Positions 15,635-24,903 are shown, counted from the stretch's first letter. The stretch is 64,000 nucleotides of DNA from Bacillota bacterium (GCA_023443625.1 JAEZTQ010000011.1:134865-198864), one strand, 5' to 3'. Numbers and translations are program-made. The notes: generated from the sequence alone by a model not told the origin.

Positions 15635-16111
15635 ATGAAGAAAATAATATCTTTATTTATAATAACGGCATTATTACTGACAGGTTGCAGTAAAGAAGAA
15701 CAAATGCCTGATTTCATCCCTACTATGGCGCCGGAGAAAGAAGAAGCGAAAGAAGCTGCACCACCTAAGGAGGAGAGTGACCCAGAGGTTGAACCTTCTC
15801 CAGCAACAATTTATGTTGGTGAGACAACTACCAAATACGTAAAATTATCTAAATATAACGATACTTTAAATGTTAGATCTTCTCCGTCTACAAGTGGAGA
15901 TAAGGTTGGATTTCTGGTACATACAGAAGTAGTTGATGTAATTGAGATAAAAGACGGATGGGCAAGCTTTCTATATAAAGATGCTATTTGTTATGTTAAT
16001 GCGAGTTATCTCGTGGATGAAAAGCCAGCATATATTGAGCCCCCGGCACCAACCGCATCATCAGGAAGTAATAATTCATCGGAGCAAAAATCATCCAATC
16101 TGGATATCTAA
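15635..16111 (+). CDS. Lipoprotein with bacterial SH3 domain
   Basis: This is a 158-residue secreted lipoprotein. The start at ATG 15635 follows AAAGGAGG and gives a signal peptide ending in the lipobox LLTGC (Cys18). A long acidic/proline-rich linker follows, then an SH3_3-like domain at about residues 66-122 (LNVRSSPSTSGDKVGFLVHT and DGWASFLYKDAICYVNASYL). The tail is a Ser/Asn-rich linker. Such domains usually bind peptidoglycan or target proteins to the wall. Its stop codon abuts the stop of the convergent lysR gene with no spacer and no visible terminator. Confidence 0.82.
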   Translation: MKKIISLFIITALLLTGCSKEEQMPDFIPTMAPEKEEAKEAAPPKEESDPEVEPSPATIYVGETTTKYVKLSKYNDTLNVRSSPSTSGDKVGFLVHTEVVDVIEIKDGWASFLYKDAICYVNASYLVDEKPAYIEPPAPTASSGSNNSSEQKSSNLDI

Positions 16112-16999
16112 TTATGAAATTTTAACGTAATCAATAAATTTAATCAATGAATCAGAGAGGAAGGCATTTTTTGCATAGGCAAAGCCAACCTCTCTTTTAC
16201 TTATAGGAGTTTTTAGAGGGATTTGAAAGAGTGTACCTGCCTCTAATTCTGATTGCACGAAGGCTTTTATAACACAGGCAACACCCAGGCTGGTCTTTGC
16301 AAATTCTATTAATAAATCCATACTGCTTATTTCCAGTAAATGCTTTGGGTGGATAAAATTATTTTTAAAATATTCATCAATATATTTTCGTGAAATATTG
16401 CCTTCATCTAGTAATAAAATATTGGCATTTGAAAAAATGTCAGGATTATTTTCTCTAAGCTTTAAATTATCCAAGTAGGTACCAGTAGCTACAAAGATAT
16501 CTTCAATTTCTCCCAAGGAAATAAAGTTAATATCCCTTGTATTCTCTGGTTTTGCTGCCAATCCAATATCTAAGGATCCGTTCTCTAACTGCTTGATGGT
16601 ATGTGAGGAGGATTGATTAGTAATTACAATTTTAATGTGCGGGTGCTTTTGTACAAAACCATTCAAATAGGGCAGAAGAAGATATTTACATAGGGTGGTG
16701 CTGGCACCAATTCGCAGATGGCCGATACCTAGTTCATGAATTCTTTTGATGCTCTCTTCTCCGCGGCTTAAGGTAGCAAAGGCATTTTTCGTATGTTCAT
16801 AGAGCAGGTTTCCTTCCTTAGTAAGCTTAACACCCCGGGAATTACGAATGAATAGGGCAGTTTGTAGGTTTTCTTCAAGACTCTGTATTGCCTTGCTTAC
16901 AGCGGGTTGACTGATAAATAATTGCTTTGCAGCATGTGATATATTACCTGTTTCTGCTACGCTATTAAATACATGATATAAAGATAAATTTTGTTCCAT
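16112..16999 (-). CDS. LysR-family regulator, probable activator of leuBCD
   Basis: This is a 295-residue protein with an N-terminal winged HTH (residues 1-60: GNISHAAKQLFISQPAVSKA) and a periplasmic-binding-like effector domain (about 90-290). It is transcribed away from leuB with 278 bases between them, the classical arrangement for a LysR protein controlling its divergent neighbour. A 15-bp palindrome of the T-N11-A class (17016-17030) lies about 65 bases before the likely leuB start of transcription, where LysR activators bind. The ligand could be a leucine-pathway intermediate, which is inference. Confidence 0.85.
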   Translation of the reverse strand: MEQNLSLYHVFNSVAETGNISHAAKQLFISQPAVSKAIQSLEENLQTALFIRNSRGVKLTKEGNLLYEHTKNAFATLSRGEESIKRIHELGIGHLRIGASTTLCKYLLLPYLNGFVQKHPHIKIVITNQSSSHTIKQLENGSLDIGLAAKPENTRDINFISLGEIEDIFVATGTYLDNLKLRENNPDIFSNANILLLDEGNISRKYIDEYFKNNFIHPKHLLEISSMDLLIEFAKTSLGVACVIKAFVQSELEAGTLFQIPLKTPISKREVGFAYAKNAFLSDSLIKFIDYVKIS

Positions 17000-17015
17000 A
17001 TAGACCCTCCTTGAT

Positions 17016-17081
17016 ATAACTAGTAGTTATAACTGGTATTAATAATATGTATTATAATTATATCAGATTTTATGCTAGAAT
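17016..17081 (+). promoter_or_regulatory. LysR-type operator and leuB promoter
   Basis: ATAACTAGTAGTTAT (17016-17030) is a perfect palindrome of LysR-box form. A -10-like TAGAAT lies at 17076-17081, with no good -35 17 bases before it, as expected for an activator-dependent promoter. The box would centre near -65 relative to the predicted transcript start. Confidence 0.6.
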
Positions 17082-17113
17082 AGCAATAGAAAAACATAAG
17101 AGTATAGTAGAGG

Positions 17114-17258
17114 GTTACAGTTCAGCCATGGAATAGAATTGATAAACTGTTTGTGCAAGTTTACTTGCATACAAGTAGTCTTTTATATTCTGTTGTGTGG
17201 CATTTTGCCAAAGGGAGATGTAGCATAAGCGAAACCTGGTTTATTGTTGAACTGTAAC
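17114..17258 (+). ncRNA. Candidate structured leader RNA of leuBCD
   Basis: GTTACAGTTCA (17114-17124) is exactly complementary to TGAACTGTAAC (17248-17258), closing a 145-nt domain that ends 19 bases before the leuB start codon. Inside are TGCAAG-TTTA-CTTGCA (17154-17169), GGCA-TTT-TGCC (17199-17209) and an AGAAT/ATTCT pair. No T-box motif, no U-rich terminator and no match to a riboswitch I know were seen. A structured regulatory leader is inferred from pairing alone. Confidence 0.45.
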
Positions 17259-17277
17259 ATCGTTTGGGAGGAAAATA

Positions 17278-18360
17278 ATGAACTTTAACATTGCTGTTAT
17301 TCCCGGGGATGGAATTGGACCGGAGATTATTAGGGAAGCGAAAAAGGTACTAGATCAAATCGGAAGAAAGTATGGACACCAATTTAATTATACTGAGGTG
17401 TTGATGGGAGGAGTATCCATTGATGCAACAGGGGAACCCCTAACCAAGGAAGCTCTTGAGACTGCAAAGAAGAGTGATTCTGTATTGCTGGGAGCGGTTG
17501 GTGGTAATGTAGGCCAGTCTAATTGGTATAGTCTACCCCCACATCTTAGACCGGAGGCAGGACTTCTTGCTATCCGTAAAGGTCTTGGCTTATTTGCTAA
17601 TATTCGACCAGCAGTGTTGTATGAAGAGCTAAAGGGAGCTTGCCCCCTAAAAGATGAAATAATTGGTGATGGCTTTGATTTTGTTGTAATGAGAGAATTG
17701 ACTGGCGGATTATATTTTGGTGAACGCAGTACCGTAGAAGAGAATGGCGTTAGAAAAGCTACAGATACCCTTGTATATGATGAAAATGAAATCAGAAGAA
17801 TTGCTAAGTGTGCATTTGAAATAGCCCTGAAGAGGAATAAGAAGGTATGTAGCGTTGATAAGGCCAATGTACTGGATTCCTCCAGACTTTGGAGACAGGT
17901 AACGAAAGAAGTATCCAAGGATTATCCAGAGGTAGAGCTTTGTGATATGTTGGTGGATAACTGTGCCATGCAGCTTGTGAAAGACCCCAGACAGTTTGAT
18001 GTTATCTTGACAGAGAATATGTTTGGTGACATATTATCAGATGAAGCTAGTATGATTACTGGGTCTATCGGTATGCTGGCTTCTGCAAGTCTTGGAGAAA
18101 CAAAGCTAGGTCTATATGAACCGAGTCATGGCTCTGCACCGGATATTGCAGGCCAGAATAAAGCCAATCCCATAGCCACCATTTTGTCAGCTGCAATGAT
18201 GTTGCGTTATAGCTTCGATCTGGAAGAGGAAGCAAATAGGGTGGAAGAAGCAATAAAGATTGTATTGAAAAAAAATTATCGTACCGTGGATATTATGTCT
18301 GAGGGGATGATTTTAGTAGGTACCAAGGAGATGGGAGATTTAATTATTGCTGAGTTATAA
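17278..18360 (+). CDS. leuB: 3-isopropylmalate dehydrogenase
   Basis: This is a 360-residue enzyme that oxidises and decarboxylates 3-isopropylmalate to 2-oxoisocaproate with NAD, the third step of leucine synthesis, in the cytosol. The N-terminus [13 protein letters not shown], the substrate loop [29 protein letters not shown] with the catalytic Lys, and the NAD-binding [20 protein letters not shown] are all present, and the length is normal. GGGAGG precedes the ATG. It is the first gene of leuB-leuC-leuD. leuA is not in the window. Confidence 0.97.
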   Translation: MNFNIAVIPGDGIGPEIIREAKKVLDQIGRKYGHQFNYTEVLMGGVSIDATGEPLTKEALETAKKSDSVLLGAVGGNVGQSNWYSLPPHLRPEAGLLAIRKGLGLFANIRPAVLYEELKGACPLKDEIIGDGFDFVVMRELTGGLYFGERSTVEENGVRKATDTLVYDENEIRRIAKCAFEIALKRNKKVCSVDKANVLDSSRLWRQVTKEVSKDYPEVELCDMLVDNCAMQLVKDPRQFDVILTENMFGDILSDEASMITGSIGMLASASLGETKLGLYEPSHGSAPDIAGQNKANPIATILSAAMMLRYSFDLEEEANRVEEAIKIVLKKNYRTVDIMSEGMILVGTKEMGDLIIAEL

Positions 18361-18415
18361 TCTCATCGACCTCTTGGAGTTTAGATCATTATAGAAGAAT
18401 AAGGAGGATTATACT

Positions 18416-19681
18416 ATGGGTATGACCATGACACAGAAAATATTAGCTGCGCATGCAGGCCTTCCTAAAGTTAGTGCAGGCCAGTTAATTGAGGCAGACT
18501 TAGATTTAGTACTGGGTAATGATGTAACTGCTCCTGTAGCCATTCATGAGATGGAGAAGATGACCATTAAGAAGGTCTTCGATAAGGACAAGATAGCGCT
18601 AGTACCTGATCATTTTACACCTAATAAGGACATTAAGTCAGCAGAGCATTGTAAATGTGTGCGTGAGTTTGCAGCCAGCCAGGATATAACCAATTATTTT
18701 GAGATCGGTGAAATGGGCATTGAGCATGCTCTGCTTCCTGAAAAAGGTCTGGTTGTGGCAGGAGATGTGGTAATCGGTGCGGATTCTCATACCTGTACCT
18801 ATGGAGCCCTGGGAGCCTTCTCGACAGGGGTAGGCAGTACAGATATGGCAGCAGGAATGGCAACGGGTAAAGCTTGGTTTAAGGTACCCTCTGCCATAAA
18901 ATTTGTATTGACCGGAAAACCAGCACAATGGGTTAGCGGCAAGGATGTAATTCTTCATATTATCGGAATGATTGGTGTAGATGGAGCATTATATAAATCC
19001 ATGGAGTTTGTTGGAGATGGAATTAATAATCTGACAATGGATGATCGTTTTGCTATGGCCAATATGGCAATAGAAGCAGGAGCTAAGAATGGAATTTTCC
19101 CTGTAGATGCTTTAGCTATAGAGTATATGAAGGAACATTCTAAGAAGGAATATAAAGTATATGAAGCAGATGAGGATGCAGAATATGATGAGATTTATGA
19201 GATTGACTTATCAATATTAAAGCCTACTGTAGCATTTCCTCATTTGCCTGAAAATACTCGTACTATCGATGAGGTTGGAGATATTAAGATAGATCAGGTG
19301 GTCATCGGTTCCTGTACCAATGGACGAATCGAAGACCTTAGAATTGCAGCAAGTATATTAGAAGGAAGAAAGGTTGCAAAGGGAATGCGTCTCATCGTAT
19401 TTCCAGCTACCCAGAAGATTTATCTTCAGGCAATGGAGGAAGGTTTACTGGCTACCTTTATTAAAGCAGGAGGAGTTGTCAGCACACCTACCTGTGGTCC
19501 TTGTCTGGGTGGACATATGGGTATTTTGGCGGCAGGGGAGCGTGCCGTTGCAACCACCAATCGTAACTTTGTAGGACGTATGGGCCATGTAGAATCTGAG
19601 GTTTATCTGGCAAGCCCTGCAGTAGCTGCAGCCAGTGCTATAACCGGTAAGATATCAGGTCCCAGCGAACTTGGATTATAA
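18416..19681 (+). CDS. leuC: 3-isopropylmalate dehydratase large subunit
   Basis: This is a 421-residue aconitase-family subunit that isomerises 2-isopropylmalate to 3-isopropylmalate together with LeuD. Three cluster-ligand cysteines are visible: Cys300 in [11 protein letters not shown], and Cys360 and Cys363 in [10 protein letters not shown]. The length of about 420 fits the split, archaeal/clostridial-type enzyme rather than the 466-residue enterobacterial form. It has an AAGGAGG ribosome site and lies 55 bases after leuB. leuD follows after 17 bases. Confidence 0.96.
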   Translation: MGMTMTQKILAAHAGLPKVSAGQLIEADLDLVLGNDVTAPVAIHEMEKMTIKKVFDKDKIALVPDHFTPNKDIKSAEHCKCVREFAASQDITNYFEIGEMGIEHALLPEKGLVVAGDVVIGADSHTCTYGALGAFSTGVGSTDMAAGMATGKAWFKVPSAIKFVLTGKPAQWVSGKDVILHIIGMIGVDGALYKSMEFVGDGINNLTMDDRFAMANMAIEAGAKNGIFPVDALAIEYMKEHSKKEYKVYEADEDAEYDEIYEIDLSILKPTVAFPHLPENTRTIDEVGDIKIDQVVIGSCTNGRIEDLRIAASILEGRKVAKGMRLIVFPATQKIYLQAMEEGLLATFIKAGGVVSTPTCGPCLGGHMGILAAGERAVATTNRNFVGRMGHVESEVYLASPAVAAASAITGKISGPSELGL

Positions 19682-19698
19682 TAGAGGAGGTTTATTAT

Positions 19699-20184
19699 AT
19701 GAAGGCTTTTGGTACAGTACACAAATATGGTGATAATGTAGATACAGACGTAATTATCCCTGCGCGTTATCTTAACTCCTCTGATCCTAAGGAGCTGGCT
19801 GCAAAATGCATGATTGATATCGATAAGGATTTTGTTGCCAGGGTTAAAACCGGAGATATCATGGTGGCTAATAAGAATTTTGGCTGTGGATCCTCCAGAG
19901 AACATGCGCCTATAGCAATCAAAGCATCTGGCATCAGCTGTGTAATAGCAGAAACCTTTGCTAGAATCTTTTATCGTAACGCCATCAATATCGGTCTTCC
20001 CATCATTGAATGTCCCGAGGCTGCCAAAGAGATTGAAGCAGGGGATTTGGTAGAGATAGATTTTGATAATGGTATAATTTATGATAGAACTAAAAAAACC
20101 CAGTATCAAGGTCAGGCTTTTCCTGAATTTATGCAGAAAATTATTAAGGCAGAGGGTTTAATAAACTATATCAATAATAAATAA
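19699..20184 (+). CDS. leuD: 3-isopropylmalate dehydratase small subunit
   Basis: This is a 161-residue swivel-domain partner of LeuC. The conserved [16 protein letters not shown] substrate loop lies at about residues 57-72, and [17 protein letters not shown] follows. The size matches the short-type small subunit. It is the last gene of the leu operon and is followed by an intrinsic terminator at 20232. Confidence 0.96.
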   Translation: MKAFGTVHKYGDNVDTDVIIPARYLNSSDPKELAAKCMIDIDKDFVARVKTGDIMVANKNFGCGSSREHAPIAIKASGISCVIAETFARIFYRNAINIGLPIIECPEAAKEIEAGDLVEIDFDNGIIYDRTKKTQYQGQAFPEFMQKIIKAEGLINYINNK

Positions 20185-20231
20185 TAAATATTATATAATA
20201 GTATTATAGCTTTGCTATAATGCAATGAAAG

Positions 20232-20262
20232 TAGATGAGGAGAAAGCTTCTCATCTATTTTT
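20232..20262 (+). terminator. leuBCD terminator
   Basis: TAGATGAGGAG and CTTCTCATCTA pair around a short A-rich loop and are followed by TTTTT. Confidence 0.75.
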
Positions 20263-20274
20263 ATGTTGTAGTGT

Positions 20275-20353
20275 ATATTACTTGGCAGTCCCCTCGGGCA
20301 GTCCCCTCGGGCAATCCCCTCGGGCGCAAAGTGTCAGCAAGCTGACACTTTAT
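20275..20353. repeat. R1 repeat partial copy with three tandem 13-bp units
   Basis: GGCAGTCCCCTCG occurs twice and GGCAATCCCCTCG once, head to tail. They are followed by the hairpin AAAGTGTCAG-CAAG-CTGACACTTT, the right end of the R1 family (3359-3483, 36014-36132). Confidence 0.6.
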
Positions 20354-20428
20354 TACTTGGTTTTGTAACATTTTTTAATCCTCAATCATAATGTGAAATA
20401 GAACTTCTAATAGGTGATGGTATTAAAC

Positions 20429-21502
20429 ATGAATGGTACGATGAATGGCAATGGTACGATACAATATACGATCAGACCATATGACACTATATGGATGCTA
20501 GCACAGATATTTAATACTACAGTTGATGCGATAATGGATTTAAATCCAGGAATAGATCCAAGAAATCTATTCATTGGTCAAGTAGTAACCATCCGACCTG
20601 GTTACAGATACTATGAATCTTCTCAGGTTACTCCTGGCAACACGGATGACATAGGAGATATCTCTATCCCCGGTAACATGGGTAATATGGGCAATATGGG
20701 CAATATGGGGAATAGAAGAAGTACAGGAAACGGAGGTAATGTAAGCAATGTAGATGGCATGGGTAACAGAGGCAATGTAAGCAATGTAGATGGCATGGGT
20801 AACAGAGGCAATGTTAGCAATGTAGATGGCATGGGTAATAGAGGCAATATGCCAAGTACGGGCAATATGAATAACACCTTTGATAGGGGTTTTATGTGGA
20901 ATACCAACTTCATGGATAATATGAATGATACAGATGATATGGATGATATGGATGATATGGATGAAATGGATATGGACTGGGATGAGTTAGCGAGTTATTT
21001 ACGTATGTTATGGGGGCAGCATGTTGTTTGGACGAAAATGGCTGTTATAGGAATAGTACATGATCTGCCAGAGAAAGAGCTGATTCTTCAGAGATTATTG
21101 CGAAATCCCAAGGATTTTGCAGATGCCTTTGCGCCTTTTTATGGAGAAGAGGCAGCAAACGAGTTAGAACAGTTGCTTACAGGGCACCTTACTATCGCAG
21201 CAGAATTGGTTAATGCTGCTAAAGCGGGAGATAATAATGCCGTAGCAGATGCCAATAGGCGATGGAGAGAAAATGCTGAACAAATTGCAGCTTTTTTGGC
21301 AAGTATTAATCCATACTGGAGTGAAGACGATTGGAGTGCTATGATGAATGAGCACTTGGATCTGTTAACCAATGATGTTAAAGATATGGTTGCAGGAAAT
21401 TATGAAGAGAGTATAAATGGCTTCGATAATATTGAAATGCAAGCATTTGAGATGGCTGATATGATGGCTGATGGTATTGAAGCACAGTTTACACAGATGT
21501 AA
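20429..21502 (+). CDS. LysM-domain protein with Gly-Asn and Asp-Met repeats
   Basis: This is a protein of about 357 residues. An N-terminal LysM domain (YTIRPYDTIWMLAQIFNTTV to FIGQVVTIRPG, about residues 10-57) suggests binding to peptidoglycan or to the spore coat/cortex. A low-complexity middle follows: NMG triplets, three 12-residue NVSNVDGMGNRG units encoded by exact 36-bp repeats, and a DDM run. The C-terminal 170 residues are a helical domain (LWGQHVVWTKMAVIGIVHDL onward) common in clostridial proteins whose function I do not know. There is no signal peptide, so it could act in the mother cell on the spore surface. The start is uncertain among 20414, 20417 and 20429. Confidence 0.75.
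   Translation: MNGTMNGNGTIQYTIRPYDTIWMLAQIFNTTVDAIMDLNPGIDPRNLFIGQVVTIRPGYRYYESSQVTPGNTDDIGDISIPGNMGNMGNMGNMGNRRSTGNGGNVSNVDGMGNRGNVSNVDGMGNRGNVSNVDGMGNRGNMPSTGNMNNTFDRGFMWNTNFMDNMNDTDDMDDMDDMDEMDMDWDELASYLRMLWGQHVVWTKMAVIGIVHDLPEKELILQRLLRNPKDFADAFAPFYGEEAANELEQLLTGHLTIAAELVNAAKAGDNNAVADANRRWRENAEQIAAFLASINPYWSEDDWSAMMNEHLDLLTNDVKDMVAGNYEESINGFDNIEMQAFEMADMMADGIEAQFTQM
20738..20845 (+). repeat. Three 36-bp in-frame tandem repeats
   Basis: Units start at 20738, 20774 and 20810, each encoding a 12-residue NVSNVDGMGNRG-type block. The third differs at a few bases (GTTAGC, AATAGA). They can change length by slippage or recombination. Confidence 0.85.
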
Positions 21503-21601
21503 TAATTAAAGTTATTGTCCGTCAGTGTCTTCCCTCAAAAGACATTGATTATTAATGTTGTATGGAAGGAATTCTCAGGAGTTAGGAGAGTTCCTTTCTT
21601 T

Positions 21602-21631
21602 TATTCAATAGGAAAAGACATCCTATTACCT
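21602..21631. repeat. R1 repeat fragment (left hairpin only)
   Basis: TTATTCAATAGGAAAAGACA followed by TCCTATTACC matches the left hairpin end of the 36014 copy. The rest of the element is missing. Confidence 0.4.
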
Positions 21632-21776
21632 TCGTGTTTCTAAAAATAACAGGAAATAAAAGCCAAAAGGTTTTCCTCTTGATTTTTCCTGCTGATTATG
21701 TGAGTAATGATGAATTTTTACACCTTAATTGCAAATAATATTATTGTTACAACAATATATTTGGAGGGAATAAACT

Positions 21777-21959
21777 ATGATGTCAACTAAAAAGATGGAT
21801 AAGCCAAATGAAGGAATCAATTGTATTGTAAATTCATGTGAATATTATATGAGTGGGGATCATTGTTCAGCAGAGAAAATTCATGTAGAACCAAAAGATG
21901 CCCGAGATTCTGAAGAAACAGATTGTGCGACCTTTATGCCAAAGGATAAGCTTTATTAA
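21777..21959 (+). CDS. DUF1540 domain small Cys-rich protein
   Basis: This is a 60-residue protein with four cysteines in the DUF1540 pattern (CIVNSCEYYMSGDHCSAEKI, then ETDCATF). It is presumably a small metal-binding protein, and family members often occur in spore formers. GGAGG precedes the ATG pair at 21777/21780. It is monocistronic, with a strong terminator 10 bases after the stop. Confidence 0.85.
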   Translation: MMSTKKMDKPNEGINCIVNSCEYYMSGDHCSAEKIHVEPKDARDSEETDCATFMPKDKLY

Positions 21960-21969
21960 TTAGAAATTA

Positions 21970-21996
21970 AAAAACAGGGGTAAGACCCCTGTTTTT
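21970..21996 (+). terminator. Terminator after the DUF1540 gene
   Basis: AAAACAGGGG-TAAGA-CCCCTGTTTTT is a perfect stem with a T-run. Confidence 0.85.
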
Positions 21997-22024
21997 GTCC
22001 TATACCATAATAAGATAATAAGAT

Positions 22025-22088
22025 GCACACCTTGGCGTATATGGCAAATGAATTTGCCATGAAGTATTCCTTGGCAATCCCCTCGGGT
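22025..22088. repeat. R1-like repeat fragment at the 3' end of ytvI
   Basis: It has GATGCACACCTTGGCG, GAAGTATTCCTTGGCAATCC and CCTCGGG in R1 order, with the extra inverted pair GGCAAAT/ATTTGCC. The ytvI stop codon directly abuts it. Confidence 0.4.
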
Positions 22089-23161
22089 TAGATGCTATCT
22101 TTTTTTAGTATATTAATTGTTCCGTCCTTATTTAGGGTCAAGAGCAGGGTTGCTATGACTGGGAGTAATAGTAATCCTAATACACCCATAAGCTGCGCAC
22201 CTACATACATAAGTATTAAGGTTACAATTGGATGCAACCCAATTTGCTGTCCAACAATTTTTGGTTCTAAGGCTTGGCGTACAACGGTTATTACAATATA
22301 GAGGATAAGCATTCCGATACCTACTTTTGTATTGCCCATGATGAAGGCAATGACTGACCAGGGAAGAAGAACAGCCCCTGTACCTAATATAGGCATAATA
22401 TCGATGAGCGCTACCAGCCCGCCAAATAATACTGCATTTGGAATACCAATAATCCAGAAACCAAGGGACAATTCCACAAAGGTAATTGAAATAATGGCAG
22501 CATAAGCTTTAATAAACTTAGCAAGAGTACCTATGCCATTGTTTTTAAGCTTGTATATCATTTCCCTTTCCTCTAGTTTGAATTGATTAATAATAAAACG
22601 AGCAATCCTGTGATAATCAATGGTAAAGAAAAAGGAAGAAACAATGGTAAATATAAACTTAATTAGTAAGGTGGGGACTTGTCCTGCTAAACTAGTAATG
22701 GTTTCTAATACCGTGGAAGAGGCATTGGATACAAAACTTAAAACAGAGGTATCAATGTTATTCATAAAATTGTCCAGGTACATTTTTGCATCAGGATATT
22801 TAAGGGACAAATCACCTATAAATACTCTTATTGCAGGTAAAATAGAGTTAGTATACATAGCAGGTGCGCTTCTAAAGAGATTTTCTAAGAAAGCGAAGAC
22901 CCTAAAGCCAATCATACTTAATATGAAGCCTACTATTCCATAAAACAATAAGAGAATAAATATAGAGACAATGGATCGTTTGATATTAATTTTCTTCTGA
23001 ATAATATCTATAGGGCGTCTGAAAATGACAGCGATTATAATTCCGATAACAAAGGGCATCAACAGAGGAAGAATGTATTTGATTCCAATATACCCCAGCA
23101 ATAAAATAAATACAATAAATATTACATGTATAATAAAAGCCTTTTGTTTTTCTAAATTCAA
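22088..23161 (-). CDS. ytvI: AI-2E family transporter, YtvI-like sporulation membrane protein
   Basis: This is a 357-residue integral membrane protein with about seven to eight hydrophobic helices. The N-terminal pair spans about residues 8-50. A long extracytoplasmic/cytoplasmic helical section follows (100-200). The C-terminal conserved block is IGIPNAVLFGGLVALIDIMP to GTGAVLLPW, and LEPKIVGQQIGLHPIVTLI, typical of the AI-2E/YdbI/YtvI family. In Bacillus the YtvI member is a sporulation membrane protein of undefined function. The symbol is assigned by resemblance. It is apparently a single gene. Confidence 0.72.
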   Translation of the reverse strand: MNLEKQKAFIIHVIFIVFILLLGYIGIKYILPLLMPFVIGIIIAVIFRRPIDIIQKKINIKRSIVSIFILLLFYGIVGFILSMIGFRVFAFLENLFRSAPAMYTNSILPAIRVFIGDLSLKYPDAKMYLDNFMNNIDTSVLSFVSNASSTVLETITSLAGQVPTLLIKFIFTIVSSFFFTIDYHRIARFIINQFKLEEREMIYKLKNNGIGTLAKFIKAYAAIISITFVELSLGFWIIGIPNAVLFGGLVALIDIMPILGTGAVLLPWSVIAFIMGNTKVGIGMLILYIVITVVRQALEPKIVGQQIGLHPIVTLILMYVGAQLMGVLGLLLLPVIATLLLTLNKDGTINILKKDSI

Positions 23162-23217
23162 TATGCACCATGCCCTTCCTGATATCCAGATTTCTTCTTA
23201 TATCATATAATGAAGGA

Positions 23218-23838
23218 TTACGAATTTTTCATTACAATACTCTCGATAATATTTGCAACATCTTCACAGTTATCAGCACATCTTTCCAATCGATGTAATA
23301 CTTCAGTCCAACACATTAATTCAATAGGATCCTTAGAGGTGTGGTAAAGGTTACGCATAAAATCTACGTATAATGAATCTCCCACTTCTTCAAGACGATT
23401 GATCTCAACGATTTTCTCGTGAAGAGTCTTGGAGTTTTTCCAATTCTTAAATTCTTCTAATGCTTCATCCATAGCCTTGGTACAAGAAACAAGAAGCTCA
23501 GTGAATTTTAATACCTCAGGACGAATTGTCTGAATGTTAAACATATCTATATAAATTAGAACATCTTCAATTGAATCAGTAACATCATCGATTTCCTGTG
23601 TTAAGCTGGTGATATCTTCGCTAGCAATGGGAGGAAGGAATTCCTTAACCAGTCTATTCATAATATCATGCTTAGCAATATCTGCATTATGCTCGATTTC
23701 ATGAGCAGCCTTAACCTTTTCCGTAATCTTTCTTGCATCAAAGTTCTTCAGGGTATCATTTAAACTTACTGCTAACTTATAAGAGAATTTTGAGAGATTA
23801 GCAAATGCGTCAAAATAATTAAATACACTTTTTTTCAT
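23218..23838 (-). CDS. DUF47 family phosphate transport regulator (PhoU-like)
   Basis: This is a 206-residue all-helical protein of the DUF47/PhoU-like family. ITEKVKAAHEIEHNADIAKHDIM and TQEIDDVTDSIEDVLIYIDM carry the acidic/His metal-binding helices, and LHRLERCADNCEDVANIIES closes the bundle. Genes of this family almost always sit next to PiT-type transporters and modulate them. Here it follows the pit gene by 21 bases in one operon. Confidence 0.88.
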   Translation of the reverse strand: MKKSVFNYFDAFANLSKFSYKLAVSLNDTLKNFDARKITEKVKAAHEIEHNADIAKHDIMNRLVKEFLPPIASEDITSLTQEIDDVTDSIEDVLIYIDMFNIQTIRPEVLKFTELLVSCTKAMDEALEEFKNWKNSKTLHEKIVEINRLEEVGDSLYVDFMRNLYHTSKDPIELMCWTEVLHRLERCADNCEDVANIIESIVMKNS

Positions 23839-23859
23839 TTTATCATATTCCTTCCTTAA

Positions 23860-24903
23860 TTAAAATAGTTTTGTAAAAATAAGTGACATAATATATCCTA
23901 ATAAACCACAGCCAGGGAAGGTTAGAACCCAGGCAATAACCATTTCTTTAACTACAACCCAATTAACATTGGATAATCTTTTTGATGCACCTACACCCAT
24001 AATAGCCGTTGTCTTGGTGTGTGTTGTACTAACAGGAATACCAAAAGCAGAGGCTAAGAACAAACTAATAGTAGCAGTAAGATCTGCTGCAAAACCTTGG
24101 TATGTATTTAGCTTAACCATACCCATACCAACAGTCTTAATAATTTTATATCCACCAATGGAGGTACCAAGAGCCATAACAGCAGAACATAAAATCATTA
24201 GCCAAATTGGGATTTCAAAGGTGGATACATTACCTTGTCCCTTAGCAAGGAAGGTACCAAGAAGAAAGACACCCATGAATTTCTGACCATCTTGTGCTCC
24301 GTGCATAAAGGCCATAGCAGCTCCACCGCCAATTTGAGCCTTTGAGAAGAAAGGATTAGTCTTACGTCTATCTAAACCTCTACATAAGAATTCTATAATT
24401 TTTGTGATAGTGTAACCAAGAAAGAAACCTAACCCGGTTGAGAGGGCAAGTCCATATACAACTTTTATCCACTCTTTGGCATTGACACCGTCACCACCTT
24501 GTAAAGCAATAGCAGCACCAGTAACACCGGCGATTAATGCATGAGACTCACTGGTTGGAATACCGAAAGCCCAGGCTGCAGTAGCCCATACCACAATTGC
24601 AAATAAGGCTGCACATAAAGCCACTAAAGAATTATGGGTGTCACTACCGAAGTCTACCATTTTAGTAATGGTTTCAGCTACAGATTTGTTAAACATTGTC
24701 ATTACTAATACACCTAAAAAATTAAATACCGCAGCCATTATTACTGCTTGCTTTGGTCTGATCGCTCGTGTTGATACACAGGTAGCGATGGCATTTGGCG
24801 CATCTGTCCATCCGTTTACCAAGATAACGCCCAGAACCAACAAAACTGTTATAAACAGAGCAGGATTTGATATTACCTGCTGCAGGAAATCTACGAATTC
24901 CAT
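23860..24903 (-). CDS. pit: PiT-family inorganic phosphate transporter
   Basis: This is a 347-residue membrane protein with about ten helices. It moves phosphate with a cation across the cell membrane. The duplicated family signature appears as VNGWTDAPNAIATCVSTRAI near the N-terminus and STTHTKTTAIMGVGASKR near the C-terminus. The central motif GGGAAMAFMHGAQDGQKFMG is also typical. AGGAGG precedes the ATG. It is the first gene of a two-gene operon with DUF47. Confidence 0.9.
   Translation of the reverse strand: MEFVDFLQQVISNPALFITVLLVLGVILVNGWTDAPNAIATCVSTRAIRPKQAVIMAAVFNFLGVLVMTMFNKSVAETITKMVDFGSDTHNSLVALCAALFAIVVWATAAWAFGIPTSESHALIAGVTGAAIALQGGDGVNAKEWIKVVYGLALSTGLGFFLGYTITKIIEFLCRGLDRRKTNPFFSKAQIGGGAAMAFMHGAQDGQKFMGVFLLGTFLAKGQGNVSTFEIPIWLMILCSAVMALGTSIGGYKIIKTVGMGMVKLNTYQGFAADLTATISLFLASAFGIPVSTTHTKTTAIMGVGASKRLSNVNWVVVKEMVIAWVLTFPGCGLLGYIMSLIFTKLF

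Noticed and set aside
17098..17277. T-box riboswitch for the leu operon
   Set aside because: No conserved T-box sequence, specifier loop or terminator/antiterminator pair could be found in the leader.
17388..17918. 176-codon minus-strand ORF within leuB
   Set aside because: It is a shadow of leuB; composition and lack of ribosome site do not support a gene.
20623..20913. 96-codon minus-strand ORF rich in Leu and Pro
   Set aside because: It is the antisense reading of the Gly-Asn-Met repeats of the LysM protein gene.
20656..20960. CRISPR-like array in the repeat region
   Set aside because: The repeats are in frame, lack unique spacers and encode low-complexity protein.
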